DNA from: Helicoverpa zea | Lineage: Eukaryota; Arthropoda; Insecta; Lepidoptera; Noctuidae | DNA: 64,000 nt | Direction: 5' to 3' | Assembly (NCBI RefSeq): GCF_022581195.2 | Contig: NC_061462.1 | Location: 11,842,001-11,906,000 of the forward strand | In this document: positions 22,606 through 33,747 of the stretch, in pieces | Numbering within the stretch: position 1 is the stretch's first letter | How the letters are laid out: each line of letters starts with the position of its first letter | The notes under the pieces: model-generated | What the model was told of the DNA's origin: nothing | The model's input: only the letters and a program-made list of their open reading frames with translations | Databases searched by the model: none | Translations under genes and position numbers: made by a program

Positions 22606-22791
22606 ATGAGTAATAAAGTTAGTGTTGCGGTTAATGAATCAAAGCAGTTAGTAATAGTTCCTGAAGATACTCTGGACCCCGGATGTCATTATGTGCAGGT
22701 ATGTCGAGATATCGAGGTTTGGGACACACCCAGCCAGAATTTTGGTGAATACGGTGAACTATTTCGTAATAGTAAGATCTTTTTTACCTAT
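22606..22791 (+). CDS. Candidate first coding exon, unknown protein
   Basis: An ATG-started frame of 62 codons (MSNKVSVAVN..) ends in phase 0 at a consensus donor GTAAGT (22792). A second possible donor, GTATGT, lies after codon 31 (22699), also in phase 0. The residues are mixed and polar, such as VPEDTLDPGCHYVQ and IEVWDTPSQNFGEYGELF, unlike the AT-driven frames around it. No family was recognised. It could instead be a chance frame or an old transposon piece, since it lies just beyond a retrotransposon fragment. Confidence 0.4.
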
Positions 22792-22858
22792 GTAAGTAAT
22801 AAATATAGGTAAGAAGAAATCAGAATTTTATTTCAGGTCGTACAATATTAGTAGGTAT

Positions 22859-22918
22859 GTGATTAACGCTCAATCCTTTTCGGTGTGAGAGGAGGCCTTT
22901 GCCCAGCAGTGGGACCAT
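22859..22918 (+). repeat. Fragment of the 'TGCTCAATGCGGGTTGG' repeat family
   Basis: GATTAACGCTCAATCCTTTT, GAGAGGAGGCC and CCCAGCAGTGGGACC match the 3' part of the copies at 52718 and 61393 in the opposite orientation. Confidence 0.6.
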
Positions 22919-22997
22919 AAAATGGCTGTACAGAACAATATTTCTTAAAAAAAAACGAAAATAAGCAGATATATATAAAGTAAAACCATCACTAAAG

Positions 22998-23063
22998 TTA
23001 ACAATATGGTCGTGGACAGTCGTTAAAATGCCAGAAGCATTAGTTAAAGAAGCTAACCAAAAG
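22998..23063 (+). CDS. Candidate internal exon, unknown protein
   Basis: Between ..CACTAAAG and GTACTT, 22 codons (LTIWSWTVVKMPEALVKEANQK) are open, in phase 0 at both ends, and so could join the exon ending at 22791 or 22698. The acceptor lacks a pyrimidine tract and the donor is weak, so the support is mainly phase agreement and protein-like residues. Confidence 0.25.
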
Positions 23064-23904
23064 GTACTTATCTTAAAAACGAAAATTTTGAGTATCAACA
23101 GCATCACCATTTACCCAGTGTACCACAGACCCAAACAACCGGATGCGTTCGGAACTCTTCCTTGCTTTTATATGATAATGATTACAAGATTTTTTGAGTC
23201 CAACAAAAAAAATATGAAAAGAAAATATTCCCACAGCGGTGTGGGAGAGAGAAACTTTCTGGATCCCAGAGTAAAACACTTTCTTATTTATTCGTTCATG
23301 ATCAGTAGGTTTTTTCATAGTATACTTTCTTTTGGGGTCTTGTGAAAATAATTTGTCGTATTTATGGGTAACAGATCCATATTATGAGATGATCAGGTTT
23401 TGTCAGAGGCTTTATCAGCGTCCGTTGGAAATAGATACTTCGCGCTCACGGATAAAAGTTGCCTTTTCTCAATAAATGGGCTGTCTGAAACTGAAATAAT
23501 TTTACAAATCGGACCAAAAGTTCTTGAGATTAGCCCGTTCAAATAAACTCTTCAAGTCTTCAGCATTTTAACATAAGTATAGATTAGTATCTATGTACGT
23601 TGCTTGTCTTTGTTCTTTGTAATACCATCACGGTTTTTCAGGTACTTACTTTTCCAGTTATTTTTCCCTATTAGATATAATAAAAAAATAAGCACAAACC
23701 CACACATTAACCAGCAAACAGTAGGCCACTGGGTGAGTACGGCTTCGGCCACACATCGGCGCAGGCGCATCACGGCTCGTTACCCACACCTTTTTGTTTT
23801 AATACCACTGTTTAACCTGTGTGGTTTTATGGTGACCTGATGGCGCTGGTTTTTTGAGAAGTATGGTATTTATTAGACTAGAGGTAGCTCTATATTTAAT
23901 GTGA

Positions 23905-24036
23905 CAAAATTTTGAGGTCTCGTTTTGTTGGATTGAGAAGGTCAGATAGGCTCCTTGTAAAACCAGTACTCAGCTGCATCCGGTAAGACTGGAAGCTTGA
24001 CTTCAGCATAGTTGGGAAAAGGCTATATTCAGATGA
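23905..24036 (+). repeat. SINE 3' fragment (GATGATG-tail family)
   Basis: GTTGGATTGAGAAGGTCAGA, TACTCAGCTGCATCCGGTAA, GACTGGAAGC and AGTTGGGAAAAGGC follow the consensus order and end near AGATGATGAT. Confidence 0.6.
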
Positions 24037-24112
24037 TGATTTACATAAAATATACCCATAAACCTATTACAAAGAAGATATTAGATTCTCAATACAGTGT
24101 AGAATCTCGCCT

Positions 24113-24740
24113 CATGACCTACATCTGTCGTTAGGTTCACACGATAAATTCCTGATTGCACTCATTACACTCTCAATTAACCTCATAAACTTATAACTTG
24201 CTGAGATTTTACAAAAAGTGCTCCCATCAGCTGGTTACCTTGTGAGAAAGTTCTTAGGAAAGTGAGCAAATTAGTGTTCGAAAATATCGACGAAATGAGA
24301 CTACAAGTAAGAAGAATAAAATTGTATGTACCTACTCCAGTTAAAAAAAATGTTGTTTAAAAATATATCTGTCAAATATTTGTAAACTGTTGTGGAATTC
24401 AATAAAGCATGACTGTTAAAGGTCTAAAAGTACCTATTCATCTTCATAGCTTAGAGGAACAAAAAATAAAATGAAATTATTTTTACTTTTTGACTATTAT
24501 ATCTAGAAAAAGAAAAGCATGTCCTGAAAAAGTAACCAAGTGCGAAAGATATTCCATCACTGAAATATAACATTAATACAAAAAAATAAAACATAAAAAA
24601 TAGGTTCTGACCTACATCTGCCGCAAAATTCACACGATAGGTACAGAATTCTCTAAATACCTAACTTGACACCAATTACACAACCAATTAGCTGGTCAGC
24701 TGAGATTTTGCAAAAAAAACTCGCATCTGGCACACACCTT
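24113..24740. repeat. Local diverged direct duplication
   Basis: 24113-24245 and 24608-24740 share TGACCTACATCTG, TTCACACGATA, CAATTA and GCTGAGATTTT blocks in the same order, separated by about 360 bp. No function is visible. Confidence 0.4.
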
Positions 24741-24762
24741 CAATGTAGGTAAAATAATGAAA

Positions 24763-24850
24763 GGGCGGGAAAAATGACAGTTGCGAGTCGACCGCAATGG
24801 TGGCAGTTGTGAGGTTTCTCGCGCATGCGCGGACAGGTGGCCTGCAATTG
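24763..24850. promoter_or_regulatory. Promoter-like motif cluster: E2F, NRF-1, CCAAT
   Basis: GGGCGGGAAAAA (24763-24774) fits E2F, the palindrome GCGCATGCGC (24821-24830) is a perfect NRF-1-type site (the fly factor is Ewg), CAGGTG follows, and ATTGGT is an inverted CCAAT box. The cluster is locally CpG-rich. It lies between candidate exons of an unassigned gene; the direction of any transcription is unknown. Confidence 0.35.
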
Positions 24851-25079
24851 GTCCAAAGTTAAAGATGGATTCGCGAATATATTATTCTGGTTGTTGTAGG
24901 TATAAAATGTTGGTTTTATAGATAGGTACTCATGATAAGATGGTAGAAGGAAGAGTTGACTAGAAGAAATAATGTTTGATGCTGTCCAAATCATTTTGAA
25001 ATATGTAAGCTCGATTATGAGAGTCAGTTCAAGAGGAAGACAAAGCGTATGTATTTTACGGAAGACCACATCTTACTGG

Positions 25080-25961
25080 ACAGCTTGGACAATCATTATC
25101 TACATAACATCAGTAATCAGTAGTGCTGATTTACCCCATTGATTTGAAAAAGCACCGTTTGGCATTTAATTCAGCCACTATCCGCGACCTCATCATCATT
25201 ACCTATCTACCTACATATATACATACCAAACAGAAAAAACTTTTACATTTGCCTTTTCAAAGAGTACCTACTTAGGTTCATTAACGTAAGCATAAAAAAT
25301 ATTGATGACGTAATATTTCATAGAAAATTTTAATTGAAAATAAACACAGCGTTAACAAAGGTATAAGTTACAAAAGCGTATCAAATTGAGACTTCCCATA
25401 ATTTCCTAAACAGGGTTTCACGGCCGGAAGTTAGCAGAATTTGTAAGATATCGCGCTTCCGGCTAGTTCATAATATTGTCGCGTTGTATACCTTGCTTAT
25501 GTAGTCTTGATATTTGATGTTTATTAAAAACACAAATGTCCAACATACAGGATACATTTAAATCAAACATTAGACGATCGAAACACATTGTTACAGCAAT
25601 TTTTGGCAAAGTTGTAAAACCCTTCTGTATGTAGATGTGCAATCCTGTTATGACTCTTTCCACAGCAGCGGAAGGGAGTGTCAGCATTTTATTGACTAAA
25701 ACCATATATATATTCCCTGTAGAGTTCTTTGTGTCTGTTTTCATAACAATGCTGTAGCCTCGGCAGGATCGCAGGGATAATCACCACGCTTGCTCAAGGC
25801 TTATTAGCAGTTTCAAGTCCAGATTTTCTCAAGATGTTTACAGTCTAGTGAAGTCAGTATCTACATAAGATACACTTATTGGATACTGATCTGTCATCAA
25901 ATCCGCAAACTTGTACCTACTTTTAAAATACCTACATAATACAGTATCTACACTCTTCAAG
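25080..25961. other. Unassigned sequence
   Basis: No gene, repeat copy or RNA gene was recognised. Confidence 0.4.
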
Positions 25962-26097
25962 TGTCAAGACTGTACCATCGGAAGCGGCGTGTCCGTCCGA
26001 CATCTCAAGAGCGGACGTCCAGCTATGAGCAGTTTGCATGCACCACTGAGCCGGACACCGTCGGGTACGAGGCAAAAAGTTTGCAAAAACACCATAA
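25962..26097 (+). CDS. Candidate exon with GC-rich coding-like sequence
   Basis: After ..CTCTTCAAG, 45 codons plus one base are open (CQDCTIGSGVSVRHLKSGRP onward), ending before a strong donor GTAAGTA. An ATG at 26025 would give MSSLHAPLSRTPSGTRQKV. Composition is distinctly less AT-rich than the surroundings. It could be a first coding exon, an alternative exon joining 22998-23063 (phase 0), or chance. No family was recognised. Confidence 0.35.
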
Positions 26098-26149
26098 GTA
26101 AGTACGCACTTGTGAAGAATGATTCTTTACATATGATTGTTATTTTTGT

Positions 26150-26260
26150 ATGTCGCGTTTGGGTTAAGTCCTCGTTGCTAAATAATAGCCACGTCGATTC
26201 GTGGTTAAGTTCCTCCGTGTTTTGGGAGGCACGTTAAATTGGTGCGTATCGGCTGTCATA
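26150..26260 (+). repeat. Diverged SINE fragment
   Basis: TTTTGGGAGGCACGTTAAAT and CGGCTGTCAT match the middle block of the GATGATG-tail SINE. Confidence 0.4.
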
Positions 26261-26855
26261 CGTAAATCTTTAGCATTCATTACAGGGGATCAGAAGATGA
26301 ATAAATACACGTTCACAGCAATTCTTTACCAGTGAAACTGTAATAAAAGCGCTACCTAGTTCAGAATCGTACCCCAAAATATTTTTTTTTTTAACCCTAA
26401 AAAGCGTGACCACTGATCACTTTTTTTTTGAGTCACAAAATTGCCAGTTAGTCCCATGCCGTCGTCACTCCGGTCTGTCCTAACAAACTTTAAGCCGCGA
26501 CATCTAACGTTTTCGGCAAATTAACCACATTGGCTATACTTAGCCGGCCCGGCTATACTTAGCAGCCACAAAGGTACAATTTTCGACTTTACGGTTTCGA
26601 ACTAATGCTTGCGAAACTCTAATTCAATTAGGGGAGACAGGGTGTTTTAATTTTTGAGTTAGGTTGAAGCTGCTTTAAGATATTTTTTTAACTTTAAAGT
26701 GAAAGTGAAACTATCTTCAATGTGAATTCATTACTGCTTTGATCATCACGAAATTGTTCTAAATATTTTTTACTTGTGACAATTTCATCTACTTAGCTTT
26801 TTCGTTATTTGTATGTTGGGATTAATTACAAGATTATTTATTTCTTTATTAACAG

Positions 26856-26915
26856 GAAGTACTAGTGTTTTACATGAAGCGACGACATGACCCAGAGAAG
26901 AAACAAAAGCTTTGA
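26856..26915 (+). CDS. Candidate terminal exon
   Basis: A good acceptor (ATTTCTTTATTAACAG) precedes a phase-0 frame of 19 codons, EVLVFYMKRRHDPEKKQKL, closed by TGA. The basic, charged tail looks like a real C-terminus and would join the phase-0 exons at 22606-23063. Read in phase 1 it would instead close the exon ending at 26097 after 11 residues. No clear AATAAA follows. Confidence 0.3.
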   Translation, partial: EVLVFYMKRRHDPEKKQKL

Positions 26916-29260
26916 AGTACCAGAAGTAAATTGTGATATTTTCAACAAATATAAAGAAATGTCAAAATCTTGACAGACGCCCGAAAATTCAAGAAGCTTT
27001 TTATAAAACGCTGTCGATTTTCGAGAGCACCCTGTTGGCACTGTCGACAGGTTGATCGCAATTTGATGACAAGTTTCGCCCATTTTTTGCGAACATCTCT
27101 AATTCAATAGAATTTAATTTAATGCAATTTTGCGCACGATTATACGCGATTTGTGACATTCGGTTTATTCATTAGAACTTCCTGTATTTGATAGGGAAGA
27201 AAAAATGTTGTGGTTTGGTTTTATTAATTTTAATTTAGCGTATTCTGTAAAGTAGTATAGTTTCTGCCATCATCATTTATTTAAAGTTAGTTCGCTATAA
27301 TTTCTTCGTCAAAAGTTTTTTTTTTTTCAGAAATATAAGTAACGATATGTGGTATGCCTATAGTGGTAGGTACCGAATATTTTGTGCAACGTCAGCTGAT
27401 AACTTTCAAGGGAATATAACACTTTTTTTACTAAGTGACATAACTGTTAACTGCTCCAAAAATAGTCAAACCATACCTATTTATGACTTTACAATTTTTA
27501 TTCTTTTACACTACAGATAAATGAATAATCATGTCATATTCCTATCAACTTTACAAAACGGTATTGGCTCCTATAACATTTGCAATAGGAAAGTGCCACA
27601 TAAAAATCACAATGTAACCGCATCGGGGTCAAAACTGGCTCTAAAATTTAGTCATAAATTGACCATGCCACGCCTGCAGCGGAATATGATATAGTGTGAG
27701 TTTTTGCCATCGCCCGCCATCTTACAATTTATGATTTTATTTGGAAGCGCGAGCAAAAACTTAATCGATGGGTCAAGTAGACCCCTTGAGTTGGCTAAGG
27801 GTTGACGGTTCTTTTGAGCTGCGGTGATTTTTGGAATGTCTTTGTGGGAAAAATATTGAATATAACTTTGGTGTCTACCATAGGAAATATTATTTTCTTT
27901 ATTTAAAAGTATTCATAGATAAAAGATTTCCATAGTGTCCTGGTGCCATAGTATAGGTTCCTAATTAATAAATTTATCCTTACTTATATCTAGTAAGTAA
28001 TATAAATTCAGGATGTAACCGCAGAACCAATTAAAATCTTTCGTACACAGATTAATGGACGTAGACTACTTTTTAGCTGGATGCGGGAAGCAGTTCTCAC
28101 GGGACAAAGGTGCAACTGCAGGTAATAACTAGTTGGTGAGAAAGGACTGACTTTGGTATACTTCAAGATATCTAGCGACTTCGAGGCACTTAGGGAAAGA
28201 TATTAATTGCTGCCAAAGACCACCAAAGCGCATCATTTAAACTTCAATCAATAACAAAACAGCATTTATCAATACTGCACAGAATGCGCAAACGTCAAGA
28301 TTTCGCTCAACTTAATTACAAAAGATTTAATACCTATAATTAAGAAAAACGCTACCATTAGAAATTGAAATAAATCCATAGACCTAGGGGTTGGACTTAC
28401 CCGCCTACACATCAGGAATTTATGAAAAAAAAAAAAACATTTATTTTGATGTTTAGCCACCGCGTAATTATAAGTTGCATTTTTAACGTATAATTAAAAG
28501 TATATTTAGTGCTAAAGCTCAATAGAGCGATAAATCGATCTATCTAATAATCTATTGTAGTTTTTTTTCGCTTTGTGTTTTGGCCCACATTTTATCACGA
28601 TACTGTCAAAATTTTTGCAACGTTTTGATGTTCAACTGTCAATCAATGTTTTCTTAAAAAGTGGATGTGATTTTTGCTGTCATATTAGAGTCAAACTGAT
28701 AAATAATTATAATGTTTAAATCTTTAAAGAAAGTGGTTTTCTTTTTCATTGTACCTACCTATTTCCAATTTAAAAGACAATAAATATAATATAATAATAG
28801 TAATTTTAATATTGTTTATTAAAAAAAAACTAAAACTAAGGTTAACAAACATTTTTATCTAAATCTGCTAGTAATAATAAAAAGAAACAAAATGGAAAGT
28901 CCATCAGAATTAAACGCTTTTGCTACCAAAAAACTGTCGCCTGTCTAAAGGCTGACCATTCACACTCTTTCTGTCCAAAAGTACCAATAAAACCAAATTT
29001 ATTGTGTCCATACAAATTAAGTGGCTTGACAATACAGACCTCTCTGCGACAATAGAAACATACCACTGACATTGAAAATTGAACTCTATCTCCTAACGTT
29101 AAGATTCATATTTCAGTGTGTCATATGTACAAAATAGGGTTGACAAAATGGCCTACATACTTATCTCCTTACTGATTTTAAGTGAGTTTAAGTCGTTAGT
29201 AACTTTGTAAAGTGATAGCAGACATCTTTATTGTCATCAGTCCTCTAGTGACCGGCTTGT
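26916..29260. other. Unassigned AT-rich sequence
   Basis: A faint Helitron-like piece (GATGCGGGAAGCAGTTCTCA near 28079) is the only recognisable item in about 2.3 kb. Confidence 0.35.
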
Positions 29261-29264
29261 CACT

Positions 29265-29290
29265 AAAAGGCGTAAAAAGTTACGCCTTTT
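29265..29290. repeat. Perfect 11-bp hairpin
   Basis: AAAAGGCGTAA and TTACGCCTTTT around the loop AAAG. It lies beside a short CpG-rich patch. Confidence 0.6.
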
Positions 29291-29344
29291 TTGTCAAGGC
29301 GCGTGACCGGCGCGAGCGCCGCGAAGGTACTAGAAAAGTTGAGT

Positions 29345-30578
29345 TTTAAGCAGGATGTATGTAAAATGTGCCATATTTTCCAGATGTTGTTGATAAGTGA
29401 AGAATTATGTCACAAAAAATTATGATGGGATGTGAAAAACGATTAAAAGTACTATAATTTTTGACGACTTTTAAACTTCTTTTTTATTTACTCTGTTATT
29501 CTCTATTTTTTATTCCTATCACCGTTTAACTCTACAGAAACATATTGCTTAATTCTTTTAAATGATAGGAAACTAAAATTAAGTTTAAAATTATCTTACC
29601 AACAGTTAATGTCCTTAAAACCTCTCAGTAGGTAATTAAAAACAAAACGATTAGATTACGCTCTTTTCCCCGAAGCTAAAAAGTAATAAACCTTTTTAGC
29701 GAAATTAAAAAAAAAGCGGAACCAAATAGTTTTTTCGCCAAATTTTTATGGGTTATTAAAACAAATTAACGTCCTATTTCAGTGTAAAAAACAAAGAGAT
29801 ATTTATTAGTTTCCTAAGCAATAAAATTAGTTATCAACGCTAAATCTAAATGGTGTTTGTGAAATACTGTCTACTACCGTACAGATGAATCGTTAAGATA
29901 TTTTGTAGACGTTGGAAAAAAACTGCAATCATGGATGTCTCCTACTTTCTTTTAATGAAAAAAAGTAAAAGATCTATTGTATGAATGCAGCGGCCCGTGC
30001 CGCAAAAGAAACAGCATTTATCTATAAGTTGCTGCCTATGTTAAAACTAATAGTTTTCACCTGCATAAGATTTAAAGCTCTCTGAAAAGTTTTGCATTTC
30101 ATAATGAAAAATTTTGTAACCGACTTGTAAAAAAGGAGAAGGTTTTCATTGCGGATTTTTGTATTTTCAGGAAATAAATATTCTGTAACTCTCACATGAT
30201 TGCCAAAACGATTGAAATACTACAGTTTAAGGTGGTCTTATTAAATATTGTTTGCGGCCACACAAGTGAAGTCATAAAACATTCGGATGAGGGGTGGAGC
30301 GCCGGGGCTCTGCCCCACGCGCCTACTAAACGATATGCACGTGCGGTCACTTCTGGCGATACTTTATGAGTTTTTTTTATGTAATTATTTATGTACTGAA
30401 GTTCAGAAGTTCTGAAATACCGAGGCGAGGAAAGGATGGATTAGATAGATAGGTATTTGCATTGTAGGGTCAAAGAGTATGTAAGAGCTTGCACTTTGGA
30501 AACCTACAGATAGATTAACCTTATCGGTGGATAGTAGGCCCAGTTTATTTTAAGAAAAAGAAAAGTTGAAGGAAAACT
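29345..30578. other. Mostly unassigned, with one short dispersed-repeat piece
   Basis: AACCGACTTGTAAAAAAGGA near 30119 resembles the start of a common Lepidoptera repeat; nothing else is supported. Confidence 0.35.
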
Positions 30579-30582
30579 TCAT

Positions 30583-30672
30583 CATCATCATCATCTCAGC
30601 CATAGGACGTCCACTGCTGAACATAGGCCTCCCCCTTAGATCTCCACAGATACCTGTTGGAATATCCTCACC
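30583..30672 (-). repeat. (GATGAT)-tailed LINE 3' end, copy 1
   Basis: The plus strand reads (CAT)n, CTCAGCCATAGGACGTCCAC, TGCTGAACATAGGCCTCC and GATCTCCACAGATACCTGTT. The same block recurs at 31106, 42869, 45026 and 49258. It looks like the 3' end of a LINE (RTE type suspected) or a SINE derived from it. Confidence 0.65.
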
Positions 30673-31105
30673 AAGGAAAACTTTGTGAGGATAATTGAAA
30701 TATACAATAAAATTCGGCAACTTTATGTAAATCAAAGGTAAAATCATTAGGTATCAATTTCTATTCAGAATTACAAAAAGAAAGCTGGACACGAGATATT
30801 CCTTTCTATCATCATCAGTCTTTTTCTGACATCGTATAGAGCACTGGTCACTTTTCCTCAATTTAAAATGGACCTACAAATCTCAAAAAAAAAAAAAACC
30901 TCGATCATAATTCCAGAAAACCATACGAAGCGTATATAACCTTACACGTTTTAAAAACAAGTAAAAATAAATAAAAACCACCCCCGTCTGAGGGTGGCGG
31001 CGTGACAAAGGGCTGCGCACGAGTCCATATGTCGCGTGCCTCGTTAAGGCAGGCTGTTGGAAATCTATCGAGTTCTTTTACTATGTTTCTTGGTAACACC
31101 AAAGG

Positions 31106-31175
31106 TAGGTGAGGTATCTGTGGAGATCTAAGGGGAAGGCCTATGGCTGAGATGATGACGATGATGATGATGAAA
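31106..31175 (+). repeat. (GATGAT)-tailed LINE 3' end, copy 2
   Basis: Forward copy of the family, ending in an ATGATG tail. It lacks the internal TTCAGCAGTGGACGTCC block, so it is internally deleted. Confidence 0.6.
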
Positions 31176-31855
31176 CTATTGTTATGTAGGTATTAGCATT
31201 ATTACCTACCTACATAAAAAAGTTCATCGATCTGTTGTGAAGATTTTGCGAGATAGAGTAATTGTTATCATCCATCCGTCCATTCTACATCCACAATTGA
31301 AAATGCTGTAGGAATCTTGAGATGAGCTTAGTAAATTTCGGAAAAAAGGAAATATATATGGTGCTTTTTCAATATTTCAGAGAACCTTAACTAAAGGATA
31401 TTTATGAGGTTTTAATAATAGGCCTGCAAAGAACCTAACTATAAAGAAGGCATAACCTTAGATAGATGAAAAAATCAACAGCTTTCAGCCATAAACATCA
31501 TAACTGTAAAACTAATTACAAACAGAAATAGCTATTACTTTTCTCTTCACACTATTGTATGAACATCCTGCTAAACTTGTTAAACCTTGAAATCTTAAAT
31601 CACAGGCTCTATAACGTCAAAAGGAAGCTATTTATTCTGTTGTACCTTTTTTCAGTACTTCTCTAAAATTATCATGGATACAATCTTTATTTTAACCCCA
31701 AAATGGTTACTCTTACCCATAATCCATATGTTGTTTCGGAAACCGATTATCGTTTCAATATCCTGTTTATACAGTCATTCGGAAATTTTCGAATTATGTT
31801 CAAATTCGCGCCAAAGCCTACCCTACTTCCTGCGCCGGCGCACGTGTCCTGCACA

Positions 31856-32170
31856 CGGAGAACAAAATGACTAGCGGAGGTGACATGACAGAAAATTGCC
31901 TAAGAAAGTTGTGCGCCAAAATGTTGGTGTTCCTGGAACGAGGAACGTTACTGTTATCGCCCTAAATACGCCTTCTTTGGACCCGACCATTTTTTGTAAT
32001 AGCAAAAATCTTTGACAGATGTCTCAAATAACCTGAACGCCTCGTTAGCTCACTCGTAACTGAGCGTTTTGATCATGCCTACCGTACGAATTTGGCCTGG
32101 AAGAAGGCACTTGACTTACCTGGATTATGTCATCTCCGCTCATCTTTCCTTGCTTCATGGTCTTGCACCA
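31856..32170 (-). repeat. Dispersed repeat, copy 1 of a pair
   Basis: GGAGAACAAAATGACTAGCG, TACGCCTTCTTTGGAC, CATTTTTTGTAAT and CTCGTTAGCTCACTCGTAAC recur in the same order at 40161-40500. No coding capacity; the orientation is arbitrary. Confidence 0.65.
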
Positions 32171-33388
32171 AACAATACACTTTTTTGCGATACGACATTC
32201 AAATGATAGTACTACCGACTAATGAATCCCATTTCTATCCCTTTCTTTTGTATAAAATATCTTTAAAGTAAGACAGGGAGGGTGAATATGACAGTTGGCT
32301 TCGTATGGCGTCTGCCGTCACCATATGTTGCTTGAGGTTTCGAAAATTACCCCCAGTCCTCAGTTCATTTTGAAAATGGCGATATTTACATCCGTCAGTT
32401 TTGTCTATTCATTACGTATTGTATGACACGCGAACTATAATCGGGATGACGGACCTTGTACCTTTGAAGGGGTCTTCAGAAATCGTTGGATGTTGAGGTG
32501 CAAAGTAATTTGAAGTAAGTAGGTTTTATTAGTGGTATGTACTTGGTGAATGATAGGCGAAGTTCTGTGTTTCGGGGAATTATAAGTACAGGACAGGACA
32601 CAGGTAAGTTAATCATGATAGGTCAGTCATAATGGGGACTTACAATCAATGTAGTTCCTGGATGTAAAATTGGTAATTAGAGAAAATACAATGCATCTTT
32701 GGAAATAATTGGGCAATCGCCATAGATGGTTGCAAAAACATAAGCAATATGAGAGAATAGCTTATGCGGCAGACTTAGAATTCTAATTATAAAATACCCA
32801 AGGATTATATTTTCTATAGAAGTTGAAACTAATTTTGAAATCAATATTAAAATCATCAGTAGTATCCACCCCTATGGATAATTATTTCTATTATTTGATC
32901 CATAACCAATCAAAAGTAATAACGCTACCTTAACGGACAATTATATTCAACCCTTGAATGGTTTCGATCGAATTGAAAATTACTGGCTCGTGTCAATTCA
33001 CAGTTATTGGTAGAAATAGAAAAAAGTTTAGAGGACGATTATAATTGATGATTTTTGTTTGTTTTCGTGACTTGATTAGGTTTGGCTTTGTTTCTATATT
33101 TTAACCGTTACTTAGAAGGCAGCGTGAGTGGGTTAATTTTGTTGCAAGAATTGGATTAGTAAATAAAAGTAAACAGTTATTTCTGTAGTTAAATGATACT
33201 ATTTAGGTCAGTAATGTACCTATGCATAAGGTAAAATGTCAAATTTTATCGACGTCTAAGAGTGAAAACTCGTAAGCGTAAAATATATGGAATATGGAAT
33301 TATGGAAATATTTCTAAGTAGCATTGTTGTTTTTTTTGCATACCTATCTGGACTGGGGGTAATATTGCAAAAGTACTACATAGAGTCT
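32171..33388. other. Unassigned AT-rich sequence
   Basis: No exon or repeat copy recognised. Confidence 0.4.
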
Positions 33389-33390
33389 TT

Positions 33391-33747
33391 CTCGAGTATG
33401 AGGGCGCGGGTTCGATTCCAGGTCAGGCAAGTACCAATGCAACTTTTCTAAGTTTGTATGTACTTTCTAAGTATATCTTAGACACCAATGACTGTGTTTC
33501 GGATGGCACGTTAAACTGTAGGTCCCGGACTGTCATTGAACATCCTTGGCAGTCGTTACGGGTACCTAGTCAGAAGCCAGTAAGTCTGACACCAGTCTAA
33601 CCAAGGAGTGTCGGGTTGCCCGGGTAACTGGTTTGAGGAGGTCAGATAGGCAGTCGCTTCTTGTAAAGCACTGGTACTCAGCTGAATCCGGTTAGAGTGG
33701 AAGCCGACTCCAACATAGTTTGGGAAAAAGGCTCGGAGGATGATGAA
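33391..33747 (+). mobile_element. SINE (GATGATG-tail family), nearly complete
   Basis: It starts within the tRNA-like head (CTCGAGTATGAGGGCGCGGG, B box GGTTCGATTCC), then follows the body to GGAAAAAGGCTCGGAGGATG. The flanks ACTACATAGAG and ACTACATTAGAG may be the target-site duplication. The A box is lost. Confidence 0.8.

Noticed and set aside
31642..31874. Good acceptor (TACCTTTTTTCAG) followed by about 75 open codons with a hydrophobic core
   Set aside because: The last codons run into a dispersed repeat (31856 onward), no donor or start site frames it, and hydrophobicity follows from T-rich codons.
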